A DNA stretch of 64,000 nt. It comes from an uncultured Acidobacteriota bacterium. Its GTDB lineage: Bacteria; Acidobacteriota; CAIWXX01. The position numbers and the translations under genes are program-made. The notes below the pieces were generated by a model. It worked only from the letters and a program-made list of their open reading frames with translations, did no database searches and was not told where the DNA came from. Location of the stretch: NCBI GenBank assembly GCA_903916735.1, contig CAIWXX010000009.1, positions 1 to 64,000 on the forward strand. The letters run 5' to 3'. How positions within the stretch are numbered: the first letter of the stretch is position 1; each line of letters begins with the position of its first letter. Shown here piece after piece: positions 18,649-27,538 of the stretch.

Positions 18649-19644
18649 TTACCTGGCCTCCGTCGTGGGTTCCGCTCCGAGATCGACGCGTCGCCTGAGA
18701 AGAGACTGCGCTAGCCCATAGCGGTAGAAGGTGCCGACCGGATCGGGGATTCCTTCGAGTGTCTTCTGAATTCCTTCATCATCCTTGGCGGCAATGTTGG
18801 AACAGATCGACGCCAGAATTTTTGCACCCTGATCCCTGACACGCGATGTCGGTCCAAAGCACCCTGTGCATGGCATGTTGCCCTTGGTGCAAAGCGCTTC
18901 GCAGCCGCCGCGGGTTGCAGGGCCCATACAGATAATCCCCTGAGCCAGGAGACATTTTTCCGGGTCGATCAAGATTTGATGAGGCCGCTTGAACTCGGTG
19001 AATGCGAGGTCTATCGGCTTGCTGTCTTTGCGAGGGCATTCTTCGCAGAGAGCGACATCTGGCGCCAGCACCGTTCCCTTTTCAGGAAGCTGTCCCGAGA
19101 GAATGGCGAGCAGAGCTTGCTTGAGCAGCTTTGGAGTCGGCGGGCAGCCGGGGATGTAATAGTCGACATCAACGACCTGGTCGAGTGCGCGAACGACATT
19201 CCGGAAAGCAGGAATCGTCGTCTCACGGCCGTTCTCAACGAGTCGTACCTGCGGTCTTGCTTTTTGCGGATTATCAACCGATGGGCATTCCTCGTATACA
19301 TATTTCAGTATTTGTTCGCGCGAGAACTGGTTGGAGAGCGACGGAATGCCTCCCGTGTGTGCGCAGGAGCCGTATGCGATAAGGAGTTTGCTTTTCTGAC
19401 GAAGAAGTTTTGCCATCTCCTCCTGCTCGGATGTCCTGATCGCTCCGTTGACAAGACAAGCACTGATTGAACCGTCTTTCATCGCCACGACATCATGTTT
19501 CTTGAAGTCCATCGCGACAGGCCAATAGACGATATCAACGTTTTCAATCACGAAGAGGATATCTTCGGCTAGATCCACAACGGATTCCTCGCACCCTCCG
19601 CAGGAAGCGCACCAGTAGAGAGCGACCTTAGGCTTGGCTGGCAT
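18649..19644 (-). CDS. mvhG: F420-non-reducing-type hydrogenase small subunit (MvhG)
   Basis: Iron-sulfur subunit carrying electrons from the Ni-Fe site. 331 residues. The proximal cluster motif YWCASCGGCEES (Cys12/15/18), GSCAHTGGIPSL and PGCPPTPKLL are those of cytoplasmic small subunits; later Cys clusters (CEECPRK, CMGPATRGGCEALC, MPCTGCFGP) provide the medial and distal clusters. No signal peptide. Starts within the end of mvhD (17-base overlap), preceded by GAGGAG. Confidence 0.93.
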   Translation of the reverse strand: MPAKPKVALYWCASCGGCEESVVDLAEDILFVIENVDIVYWPVAMDFKKHDVVAMKDGSISACLVNGAIRTSEQEEMAKLLRQKSKLLIAYGSCAHTGGIPSLSNQFSREQILKYVYEECPSVDNPQKARPQVRLVENGRETTIPAFRNVVRALDQVVDVDYYIPGCPPTPKLLKQALLAILSGQLPEKGTVLAPDVALCEECPRKDSKPIDLAFTEFKRPHQILIDPEKCLLAQGIICMGPATRGGCEALCTKGNMPCTGCFGPTSRVRDQGAKILASICSNIAAKDDEGIQKTLEGIPDPVGTFYRYGLAQSLLRRRVDLGAEPTTEAR

Positions 19645-20125
19645 GTGTCATCTCCTCTGTGTGATTCACAGTCGCTTCCAATTCCCGCATCTCGGCATCC
19701 CACTGTTTGAATCGCGATGGAAGTCGGAGCGGCCCGATGGCTTTGATCTGTGCGACCATGTCGTTGACGACCGTCTTGACTCGGTCTCCTTCGGCGGCGG
19801 AGATCCATTCAAGGCGGAAGCGTTCTTTTTCAATACCCATATCCTGCACGACTCGTTTCAAAAGATGCGCGCGACGCAGGCATTTATAGTTACCTTCAAT
19901 GTAGTGGCAGTCGCCGGGATGGCATCCTCCGATAAGAACGCCATCTGCTCCATGGGCGAAGGCTTCCAAGATGAACTGTGGATCAATGCGTCCTGAGCAC
20001 ATCACGCGAATGACGCGGATGTTGGGAGCATACTTGAGCCGCGATACTCCGGCCAGGTCCGCTGCAGTGTAAGTACACCATGTGCAGAAAAAAGCAACGA
20101 TTCTGGGTTCAAACTGCTCAGACAT
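19628..20125 (-). CDS. mvhD: hydrogenase iron-sulfur subunit (MvhD)
   Basis: Carries a [2Fe-2S] cluster and links the hydrogenase to HdrA. 165 residues. Conserved Cys at 14, 17, 43, 68 and 73: FFCTWCTY, RVMCSGR and GGCHPGDCHY. Overlaps the end of hdrA by 8 bases and the start of mvhG by 17, indicating translational coupling. Placement directly after hdrA supports a stable HdrA-MvhD contact, as known for methanogens. Confidence 0.94.
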   Translation of the reverse strand: MSEQFEPRIVAFFCTWCTYTAADLAGVSRLKYAPNIRVIRVMCSGRIDPQFILEAFAHGADGVLIGGCHPGDCHYIEGNYKCLRRAHLLKRVVQDMGIEKERFRLEWISAAEGDRVKTVVNDMVAQIKAIGPLRLPSRFKQWDAEMRELEATVNHTEEMTHASQA

Positions 20126-22106
20126 GTGCGAGCACCTCCTCGATCTCGGTGAAGATCTGGTCGTCTTCGTACAGGTTCTGGATGATGGAGCTGGATGGGC
20201 AGGCGCCGACGCATGTCCCGCACCCTTTGCAGAGCGCCTCGTTGATCACGGCCTTCTTCTTGACAGCATCGAAAGTGATGGCCGTGTAGGGGCAGAGAGA
20301 AATGCAGGATTTGCACCCTGAGCAGGACTGTTCGTCGATGAAAGCCGTGTTGGGCTCCAGTTCGATGGCGCCTGCATCGATGAGCGCCAGGCATTGAGCC
20401 GCCGCCGCGCCGGCTTGTGCAACTGTATCAGGGATGTCTTTGGGGCCCTGGCACGCGCCGGCGATGAAGATCCCTTCCGTGAATGTATCGACGGGCGCCA
20501 GCTTTGGATGGCGCTCCATGAAGAAGCCTTCACCGCCGCATCCGATATTGAAGAGACGGCGAACATCTTGCGCATCTTCGCGGGCTTCCAAGCCGGTGGC
20601 GAGCACGACCATGTCGACAGGGATGCGCCGGACGAACCCTGCCAGCGTGTCTTCGACACGAATGACCAGATGATCTTCTTCGTCCTTGTTCATAGCCCAA
20701 TCAGTGATCTCGGCGACTCTGCCTCGAACGAAATTCACGCCTTCTTTGAGGAGCCGGTCATAGAATTCTTCATAGCTCTTGCCGGGCGTGCGCATGTCAA
20801 TATAGAAATTGTAGATCTCGGCTTCGGAGTGCTCATGGAGCAGATGCGCTAGCTTCAGAGAGTACATGCAACAGACGCGTGAACACCACTTGTTGGTTGA
20901 TTCGTCGCGCGATCCGACACAATGAATTATGCCAATCCTCTTCGGATGCTTCCCATCACGCATGACGACATCACCGCCGGTTGGGCCCGAGGCGTTGACA
21001 AGGCGTTCGATTTCGAGTGCCGTGTATACGTTTGGATAAATACCCCATCCGTATTGCGGAAGTTTCTTGGCGTCGAATGATTTGAACCCGGTCGAGATGA
21101 TGACGGTCCCGACCTTGATCTCTTCAATCGTCTCTTTTTGATTGAAGTCGATCGCCTTGCGGTCGCAGGCTTCCGCACAACTCTCCTTGCATTTGCCGGT
21201 CTTCAGCTTCAGGCATTGTTCAGGGTCGATCACAACCACTTGGGGCGTTGCCTGAGGAAAAGGAATGTAGACCGGCTTGCGTTTTGACAGGCCCTGATTG
21301 AACTCGTCCTCAAATTTCTGCTTGAAAACGCAAGCATCGATGCAGGCCATGCATCCGACGCAGAGGTCTTCGATGATATATCGCGGTTTGTGTCGGACCT
21401 TAATCGTAAAGTTGCCGACATAGCCGTCGACCGATGTGACTTCCGAGTATGTCCACATCGTGATGTTTGGATGATTCTTCACTGAGGACATTTTAGGCGT
21501 GAGGATGCAGGCGGCGCAGTCCAGGGTGGGGAAGGTCTTGTCAAACATCGCCATGTGGCCGCCGATTGTCGGTTCGCGTTCGACTAGATAGACTTTCTTC
21601 CCGGCGTTCGCGAGCGTTAACGCCGCGTGAATGCCCGCGATCCCAGCACCGACAATCAGCACATCAGGATGAATTGGAGCTTTTTTCTTTTCGAGTGCCC
21701 GGTGGAAGCGGACACGTGCCACGGCGGCTCGCGCCATGTCCATCGCCTTTTCGGTAGCCGCATTTTTGTCGGTGTGGACCCATGAGTCGTGTTCGCGGAT
21801 GTTCACCATCTGGAAGTAGAAGGGATTCAACCCTCCCATCGATGTTGCTTTCCGGAAGGTTTCTTCGTGGAGTAGAGGTGAACATGATGCCACGACAATG
21901 CGATTGAGCTTTTGCTCGCGAATGTCCTGTGCGATCAGTTCCTGCCCTGGATCCGAGCACATGTATTTATAGTCCCTGGAAACAGCAATACCAGGGAGAC
22001 CCTTGACATACTCCACCACTGCCGGGCAGTCCACAACGCTTCCAATATTGTGACCGCAGTGGCAGATATAGAAGCCGGTGCGGATTTCTTCTTTCTTTTC
22101 GGTCAC
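20118..22106 (-). CDS. hdrA: heterodisulfide reductase subunit A, FAD/Fe-S bifurcation core
   Basis: Flavoprotein thought to split an electron pair between ferredoxin and a high-potential acceptor. 662 residues, usual size. N-terminal cluster domain with CHCGHN and YMCSDPG (about 14-51); FAD-binding VGAGIAG (152-158) and REPTIGGHM; TLDCAACILTPKM (195-207); inserted ferredoxin-type CVGCMACIDAC (249-259); a second flavin-fold half; and C-terminal ferredoxin clusters CSGCKSCISLC (595-605) and CKGCGTCVGAC (626-636). All codons read as Cys, with no selenocysteine. Start is GTG with GAGAGG eight bases upstream. Confidence 0.95.
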   Translation of the reverse strand: MTEKKEEIRTGFYICHCGHNIGSVVDCPAVVEYVKGLPGIAVSRDYKYMCSDPGQELIAQDIREQKLNRIVVASCSPLLHEETFRKATSMGGLNPFYFQMVNIREHDSWVHTDKNAATEKAMDMARAAVARVRFHRALEKKKAPIHPDVLIVGAGIAGIHAALTLANAGKKVYLVEREPTIGGHMAMFDKTFPTLDCAACILTPKMSSVKNHPNITMWTYSEVTSVDGYVGNFTIKVRHKPRYIIEDLCVGCMACIDACVFKQKFEDEFNQGLSKRKPVYIPFPQATPQVVVIDPEQCLKLKTGKCKESCAEACDRKAIDFNQKETIEEIKVGTVIISTGFKSFDAKKLPQYGWGIYPNVYTALEIERLVNASGPTGGDVVMRDGKHPKRIGIIHCVGSRDESTNKWCSRVCCMYSLKLAHLLHEHSEAEIYNFYIDMRTPGKSYEEFYDRLLKEGVNFVRGRVAEITDWAMNKDEEDHLVIRVEDTLAGFVRRIPVDMVVLATGLEAREDAQDVRRLFNIGCGGEGFFMERHPKLAPVDTFTEGIFIAGACQGPKDIPDTVAQAGAAAAQCLALIDAGAIELEPNTAFIDEQSCSGCKSCISLCPYTAITFDAVKKKAVINEALCKGCGTCVGACPSSSIIQNLYEDDQIFTEIEEVLAHV

Positions 22107-22158
22107 TTCACTTACCTCTCATTTCCGTTGTTCCATGAAACCGCATATTCACTGCCAG

Positions 22159-23031
22159 TCATGCGATGGCGACTTGCCGTTCTTTAAGGATCGGCAAGAT
22201 GGGGATGATATGACGTTTGAGCCCCAGTTTGCTCGAAGGCATGCCGAATGCCAATCCCATCAGCTGCGTGAAGTATGTGATGGGCATCGTGATCTTCTCC
22301 GGCCCTTCCATTTTGTCCTGGTAAGAATCCAGGTTGAAAAAGCAGAGAGGACACAAGGTTGTGATGAGATCAGCGCCCTGACGTTTGGCTTCACGGATCA
22401 GGATATTGCTGAGTCGGGCTCCCACTTCAGGCAACGTGCCTGTGAGGCTCCCGCCGCAGCACTTGGTTTTCAGTGGATAGTGGACGACATCAGCCCCAAG
22501 AGCCTTGAGGAGGTTGTCCATCGTCACCGGGTAGTCCTGGTGATCAAAAGTCGCGTACGGGCGCACAACCTGGCATCCGTAGTATGGCGCAATCTTGAGT
22601 CCCTTCAGCGGATGCTTGACCGTCTTCTTGATCGTGTCCAGTCCGATGTCATTCACAATGACATCGAGCGGATGACGGATCCTGGTCGATCCGGCATAAT
22701 CGTAACCGCCGGCTCGGAGTGACTCACGCACCACCCGCCCGACCTCCGGATAATCCTTGATGTATTTCTGCGTTTTCTGCAGGACGAGAAAGCATGCTGC
22801 GCATGGTGCCAGCAGATCGTCGGTTTTCTTCTCGGCGATCGCCAAGTTCCGAGCGGCGAGCGTGAACGCTTTGGATTCATCGACGGACATATAGGCGGTC
22901 GCGCCACAGCAGTTCCAGTCATCGAGCTCTTCGAGTTGAACCGACAGCGCCTCCATGACGGCGATGAGAGATGTCTCGTATGCGCCGCCCATTCCTTTCA
23001 GAGAGCAGCCGGGGAAATAGGAAAATTTCAT
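22159..23031 (-). CDS. hdrB: heterodisulfide reductase subunit B
   Basis: Disulfide-reducing subunit with two noncubane [4Fe-4S] clusters. 290 residues. Both CCG domains are complete: Cys9, Cys41-Cys42, Cys77, Cys80 (FPGCS, NCCGA, APCAACF) and Cys153, Cys191-Cys192, Cys227, Cys230 (YYGCQ, KCCGGS, TLCPLCF). With all ligands kept, real disulfide (or similar high-potential acceptor) chemistry is expected. The physiological acceptor is unknown since CoM-S-S-CoB is restricted to methanogens. Abuts hdrC (TAA then ATG). Confidence 0.95.
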   Translation of the reverse strand: MKFSYFPGCSLKGMGGAYETSLIAVMEALSVQLEELDDWNCCGATAYMSVDESKAFTLAARNLAIAEKKTDDLLAPCAACFLVLQKTQKYIKDYPEVGRVVRESLRAGGYDYAGSTRIRHPLDVIVNDIGLDTIKKTVKHPLKGLKIAPYYGCQVVRPYATFDHQDYPVTMDNLLKALGADVVHYPLKTKCCGGSLTGTLPEVGARLSNILIREAKRQGADLITTLCPLCFFNLDSYQDKMEGPEKITMPITYFTQLMGLAFGMPSSKLGLKRHIIPILPILKERQVAIA

Positions 23032-23628
23032 TTAGGCTACCTCCTTCTTGCCGTGCTGCGCCGGACTGGCATCGAGAATTCTCCTGAGCTCTTCAGGGTG
23101 TTTCATGGATTCGACGGCGAGTGAGAAACGACCTGTCCGGAGCAGCCCCAGCCCCAGTCTCCACATGCCAAATCCTTTGAAAATGTTCGTCTTCAGGAGG
23201 AGCCTCACGACGAGCCATGTTTCGGTGAGTCGGCCCTTTCCTCGCACCATCTTGTAAAATTCGCGGGCCAGTACCGGAATCGGGAAGCGTGAGGGATAAA
23301 GGCCTTCCCGGATGGCGCGCTGCTTGAGTGCATACATGACGTCGGTGATATGGACAGTCTTGGGACAGTCGACATAGCAAGCATAGCAGGAAGCACAGAG
23401 CCAAATGGTATTGCTGCGCAGGACTTCGTCCTTGAACCCCTGCCGCGTCAGGTAGATGATCTGTCGCGGAGTATGGTCCATATAAATGCTGAGAGGGCAG
23501 ACGCCTGAGCACGTCCCACATTGGAAGCACCCCAGGAGATCTTCACAACCTGGTGAGGCCATGATCTCCTCAGCGAACGTACCGTCCCTCTCGGATTCGT
23601 ACTTGATGGTTCGTCGGATCTTAGACAT
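23032..23628 (-). CDS. hdrC: heterodisulfide reductase subunit C
   Basis: Bridges electrons from HdrA to HdrB through two [4Fe-4S] clusters. 198 residues; CFQCGTCSGVC (Cys34/37/40/44) and CASCYACYVDC (Cys78/81/84/88), then a helical C-terminus. First gene of the operon; GGAGGA precedes the ATG. I found no convincing promoter directly upstream, so transcription may start further up in the 486-base gap. Confidence 0.94.
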   Translation of the reverse strand: MSKIRRTIKYESERDGTFAEEIMASPGCEDLLGCFQCGTCSGVCPLSIYMDHTPRQIIYLTRQGFKDEVLRSNTIWLCASCYACYVDCPKTVHITDVMYALKQRAIREGLYPSRFPIPVLAREFYKMVRGKGRLTETWLVVRLLLKTNIFKGFGMWRLGLGLLRTGRFSLAVESMKHPEELRRILDASPAQHGKKEVA

Positions 23629-24114
23629 TCATTGTCCTCCTCCTGCTCGTCGAGTCACTCCCCAACGAGCTCACCAAAGGCATTTTTTCATAAAATAGTC
23701 GATTCCATAATCTTCGGCAGGAATTGTCGGACCGTTCGTCAGCCACATGAAGGATTTTGGGGAAGGTCCCTGGAGTGAACGTGTTGTGAGGCCGCCCCTG
23801 TGGGTTGCTGAAGTCATTACATTTTCGCATGGAGCGATCTGTGGAGGAAAGAGACCATGCATTCATCTTGGGAAAAACCAGAGCTCGCATTCGGTCTGAG
23901 TCGGATGCTAAGCTTCTAAAATTCGAGACCACAGGCTCGAGCTTTGCAAACTCCGCCCATACCCTCGCAGAGCGCTGATGCACAACTTCTCTGTGTCTCA
24001 GCGCGCAGAACACTATCATGAAATAATTCGTTGAAGCAAGGAAGGAAAATTGGAAGAACGAACGGATTCCTCGGCCTCGGAAAATCCCCTTTGATCATGT
24101 GTTGTCTCTAATGG
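23629..24114. other. non-coding gap upstream of hdrC
   Basis: 486 bases downstream of rnc and upstream of the hdr operon. It holds a stem-loop at 23972-24004 (GCGCTGA/TCAGCGC with an inner CACA/TGTG pairing) and, nearer rnc, an imperfect hairpin around 24072-24096. Open frames here lack ribosome sites and protein-like composition. A control region for the hydrogenase operon is expected but no recognised operator is seen. Confidence 0.5.
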
Positions 24115-24870
24115 TTAAGCCTGGCTCGGGCGCGGCCTTGTGGGTTCTTTTTCAGGAGATACAAATTTCATTTCGAGCGATTCTTTTGCGGCTGCCTGCT
24201 CAGCGCTCTTGATTGAAGATCCCTCTCCTTGTCCAACGACCTTACCCGCAACGATCATTTCGACCCTGAAGCTCCGGGCATGAGCCGGGCCAAATGTCTC
24301 GATAACCCGGTATCCTGGCGTTGCGCCGCGCTCGCGCTGAAAAACTTCCTGCGCGTGTGTTTTATGATCGGTCCGTGCCGTGAAATCTAGGACCCCCCAA
24401 TGGGGGAGAAGAAACTTGCGGGCTGCTCGCATGCCCCCATCCAAGTAGAGAGCGCCCACGATCGACTCGACGCAATCCTCCAGCACCTTCTTCTTCCGCC
24501 CACCCCCGGATTTCTTTTCCCCTTTGCCGAGCAGAATGTGTTCGGATAAATCCAGTCGCTCGGCAATTCGGAGCAGCCCGTCGGCACTGACAAGCGCGGC
24601 GCGTGCCTTCGACATATCTCCTTCGCTGTCAGTCGGCTTCTTGTAGACATGCTCGGTTGCTACGAGTTGGAGGACTGCATCGCCAAGGAATTCGAACCTT
24701 TCGTTGTCAGGGACATCCCGGTGTTCGCGAGCATAGGATGAATGTGTGAGAGCTTCGATAAGCAGGCTGCGTTTCTTGAATCGACGCCCTATCCGTTTTT
24801 CCAGTTGATCGAGCGGGGATTCTTCGCCTATGAGTCTTCTTAGAATGCTGATCATCAAACGGCGCCTCAT
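24115..24870 (-). CDS. rnc: ribonuclease III
   Basis: Double-strand-specific endoribonuclease that processes rRNA and mRNA. 251 residues. Signature NERFEFLGDAVL (57-68) with catalytic acidic residues, EDCVESIVGALYLDGG, and a C-terminal dsRNA-binding domain (about 172-240, ending SIKSAEQAAAKESLE). MRRRLMIS offers two starts (24870 or 24855); neither has a clear ribosome site. Lies 45 bases after the GGDEF gene in the same direction. Confidence 0.95.
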   Translation of the reverse strand: MRRRLMISILRRLIGEESPLDQLEKRIGRRFKKRSLLIEALTHSSYAREHRDVPDNERFEFLGDAVLQLVATEHVYKKPTDSEGDMSKARAALVSADGLLRIAERLDLSEHILLGKGEKKSGGGRKKKVLEDCVESIVGALYLDGGMRAARKFLLPHWGVLDFTARTDHKTHAQEVFQRERGATPGYRVIETFGPAHARSFRVEMIVAGKVVGQGEGSSIKSAEQAAAKESLEMKFVSPEKEPTRPRPSQA

Positions 24871-24915
24871 CTTTTAGAAACATGATGAATGCAAAGAGCT
24901 AAACATTGGCAACAG

Positions 24916-26133
24916 CTAGAGCGGGAGTGCATCAGTATAGACAGCAATTGTATTCTTGCCATTGGTTTTGGCTTGAAGGAGAGCCTTGTGCGCCTGCTGA
25001 ATCAGTTCGTCGCCAAATGTTGGTTCATCAGGGCGTTGAACTGAAATTCCGATTGATACCGTGCGCTTGATATTGATTTCGGATCCTTCTATTTTCGTCC
25101 GGAGCATTTCGATATGGGCTCGAAGATTCTCGGCAACCAGCGTGGCTTTATCGGCATCGGTGTCCGGCAAGAGAACCATGAATTCCTCTCCGCCACTCCG
25201 GCTGGCGAGGTCGGTTTTTCGCAGCTTCTCCCGGATTGTCCGAGCGATCGTATGGATCACTTCGTTCCCTGCCTGATCCCCGAATTTTTCATTTATTTCA
25301 TGCAACTCATCGATATCAATCAGCAGCAGACCGAATGGATTTTTCTGGCGCCGGCTCCGGCGTATTTCTTCATCGATGCGGGAATCGAACAGCGCCGCTC
25401 TCATAAATCCCGTGTGCAGGTCGATCGCCTCATGTTCCAGGAGAAGCAGCGTATCCAGGGCCGCGGCACCATGAAAAATGACCGCCCGCAGGAGATCATC
25501 GTTGCCAATGCCGGTCGACAATTTGCCGGCACCGAGAATGAATCCCATGAGGCGGCCACGATTGATGAGTGGCATAAGATGCGTCATCTTGCACGTGAGC
25601 ATTGTATGGCGCAGGGCGCTGGCGTCATTGCCAATCATATCCAGATCCAGAAGAATTCCACGGTAGCGCGAACGGTCTTCCATGAAATTTTGGAAAAACG
25701 GATCAGTGCGTTTGAGCATAAGAAGTTCTGCCTCACGCGAGGACATGTCACTCGTGGCTCGGCGGCATGTATAGCGGTTGTGTTCTTCCTCGAGGACGAA
25801 GAGGGCGGCTCGTTCCCAACCGATGATCGACGTGAGGCGCTGGCTGAGGAGGAAATAGATAGTCGATGCTTCGCTCAGATTGGAGATCTCTTCGGAAAGC
25901 TCACTCAGCTCAGCTCGTGCCTGGGGATGCGGGCTCGCGGGGGAACGAGCCTTTCTCGAAATCCGAAATAGATGCCAGCCGAGAGAAACGAGTAAGGCCC
26001 CATAAAAGAAGGCGACAACCCAGAGAGTTGCTTCATCTCCCGCTGGTGTGCCAGGCAGCATCCTGCTGACAGCGAAATAACCGGCAACGGCAAGGCCGAC
26101 CAAGCCGATAATTGCCGCCGCTTTGCGCATCAC
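24916..26133 (-). CDS. membrane diguanylate cyclase (GAF-like + GGDEF)
   Basis: Makes cyclic di-GMP. 405 residues: two membrane helices (about 5-22 and 35-58), a GAF-like sensory region (about 85-240) and a C-terminal GGDEF domain. The active-site motif is SGGEEF, a functional variant, and RKTD lies five residues upstream, forming the RxxD inhibitory I-site, so product inhibition is likely. Divergent from the beta-propeller gene; a minus-strand TTGAAT/TCTAAT pair (17-bp spacer) near 26142-26172 may be the promoter. Confidence 0.9.
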   Translation of the reverse strand: MMRKAAAIIGLVGLAVAGYFAVSRMLPGTPAGDEATLWVVAFFYGALLVSLGWHLFRISRKARSPASPHPQARAELSELSEEISNLSEASTIYFLLSQRLTSIIGWERAALFVLEEEHNRYTCRRATSDMSSREAELLMLKRTDPFFQNFMEDRSRYRGILLDLDMIGNDASALRHTMLTCKMTHLMPLINRGRLMGFILGAGKLSTGIGNDDLLRAVIFHGAAALDTLLLLEHEAIDLHTGFMRAALFDSRIDEEIRRSRRQKNPFGLLLIDIDELHEINEKFGDQAGNEVIHTIARTIREKLRKTDLASRSGGEEFMVLLPDTDADKATLVAENLRAHIEMLRTKIEGSEINIKRTVSIGISVQRPDEPTFGDELIQQAHKALLQAKTNGKNTIAVYTDALPL

Positions 26134-26382
26134 CTATCTATTAGACCCTAAAAAGCGGCTCGATTCAACTAGGAATGCCCCGCTAAAATTCAAAAAAAAC
26201 AAGATGCCTCAACATCAAGGGACAGACCTGAAAATGATCCTGACATACATCATGTGCTCATTCCGGAGCTCCGCTGGATTTAGTAAGCCGGCGGAATGAC
26301 TCGTGTCATCGTCAACTCTGACTCTATTGCCTGGAAATCACCAGACGAGCCGCTGCCGGGTCACATCGATAGTGGCTCTCCT

Positions 26383-26412
26383 TTGCATTACCGTTCGGGC
26401 TTCGATTATGAT
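26383..26412 (+). promoter_or_regulatory. promoter of the FG-GAP protein gene
   Basis: TTGCAT (26383-26388), 18-bp spacer, TATGAT (26407-26412), start near 26419, about 17 nt before the ATG. The rest of 26134-26382 holds only the opposing GGDEF promoter region and no gene. Confidence 0.45.
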
Positions 26413-26435
26413 TCCCTTTTTTGATGAGGAGCATA

Positions 26436-27515
26436 ATGAGGAAGAGGGGCACCATAGCAGCATTAATGATGATTGCCACCGCATCGTGGCTTTTTGGGAG
26501 GGAAGATTATGCAAGCCGGACAATCCAAACCGGCAAAGGTCCATCGGCCGTCCTCCTCGCCGATCTGAATGGTGATCGGAAGGATGAAATCATCGTTACC
26601 GCAATGACCGAAGACACTTTGTGGATTATCTCATCTCTCCCACCAGTCGTTCTCTCAACGCTCCCGGGACCGACATCCCCCATTGTCCGGAATCTGACCG
26701 GAGACGGCTCTCCCAAGATCATCATTTCGACTAATTTTGATAACCATCTCCAGATTTTTGGAGAAAACCGACGCGGAACTAGTATTCTCCCGCAGCGGCA
26801 TCTGAGCTCTCAACACGGGCCGGTAGCCATTGATACCACTGATCTGGATCACAATGGTTTTCTCGACCTCATCTCGGCCAACCTTCTTGCCGGTAACATC
26901 CGGGCGTTGCTCCAGGATGGCGGCCAGAAATTCAGGCCGTCACATGTGATTGCCCAGGTCGATAGCCCAACGTGTGTCGCTGCACGGGATTTTAATAAAG
27001 ATGGCTTGGTCGACCTGGCGGTCACATCCTCATCACCAGGGGATCTCTTGTTATTCTTCCGTAAACCAGATGGAAATTTCCAGAGTCCTCGTGTCTGCCA
27101 TGTGGGAGACAGGCCGGCGTGGCTCGATGTTGCTGACTTCAACAGTGATGGCATACCTGATATCGCAGTCGCTTTGAACAGCTTTAACGGCGCCGCTGTC
27201 GTCATGTCTCGAGCGGGACCAACCGGCAGCTTCGAAGATGCACGACCACTTCTTCTGCCTGCTCCATCGAACAGTGTTGCCGCTGGAGATCTCAATGGTG
27301 ATGGGCTTCCTGATCTTGTCTTTTCTCAACCGACGATCGGCAAAATCGCCATCCTCTATGGCGAGGCCAAGGGATCTTTCAGTCGTCCCGTCCTGAAGGA
27401 AGTAGGGAAGAACCCGACGTCAGTTGCGATTGGGGATGTGAATGGAGACGGGAAGGCCGACATTGCCTGCGCTAATCTGTCGGACAATACCGTCACTCTT
27501 TTCGTCAGGCAATGA
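26436..27515 (+). CDS. secreted FG-GAP/VCBS repeat beta-propeller protein
   Basis: Probably an exported seven-bladed propeller for binding or adhesion. ATG 26436 (359 residues) follows GAGGAG by four bases; an N-terminal hydrophobic stretch (GTIAALMMIATASWLFG) serves as signal peptide. Seven calcium-binding-like blade motifs can be counted: DLNGDRKDE, NLTGDGSPK, DLDHNGFLD, DFNKDGLVD, DFNSDGIPD, DLNGDGLPD and DVNGDGKAD. No enzymatic motif. Ends 24 bases before a convergent gene. Confidence 0.85.
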   Translation: MRKRGTIAALMMIATASWLFGREDYASRTIQTGKGPSAVLLADLNGDRKDEIIVTAMTEDTLWIISSLPPVVLSTLPGPTSPIVRNLTGDGSPKIIISTNFDNHLQIFGENRRGTSILPQRHLSSQHGPVAIDTTDLDHNGFLDLISANLLAGNIRALLQDGGQKFRPSHVIAQVDSPTCVAARDFNKDGLVDLAVTSSSPGDLLLFFRKPDGNFQSPRVCHVGDRPAWLDVADFNSDGIPDIAVALNSFNGAAVVMSRAGPTGSFEDARPLLLPAPSNSVAAGDLNGDGLPDLVFSQPTIGKIAILYGEAKGSFSRPVLKEVGKNPTSVAIGDVNGDGKADIACANLSDNTVTLFVRQ

Positions 27516-27538
27516 TGGTCCGGCCTGCGGCCTTCTTA

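Noticed and set aside
20118-22106. Selenocysteine in HdrA
   Set aside because: No in-frame TGA within the reading frame; all expected ligand positions are Cys codons.
23621-24019. 132-codon frame upstream of hdrC
   Set aside because: Overlaps the hdrC ribosome site and start; irregular Ser/Arg-rich composition without family resemblance.
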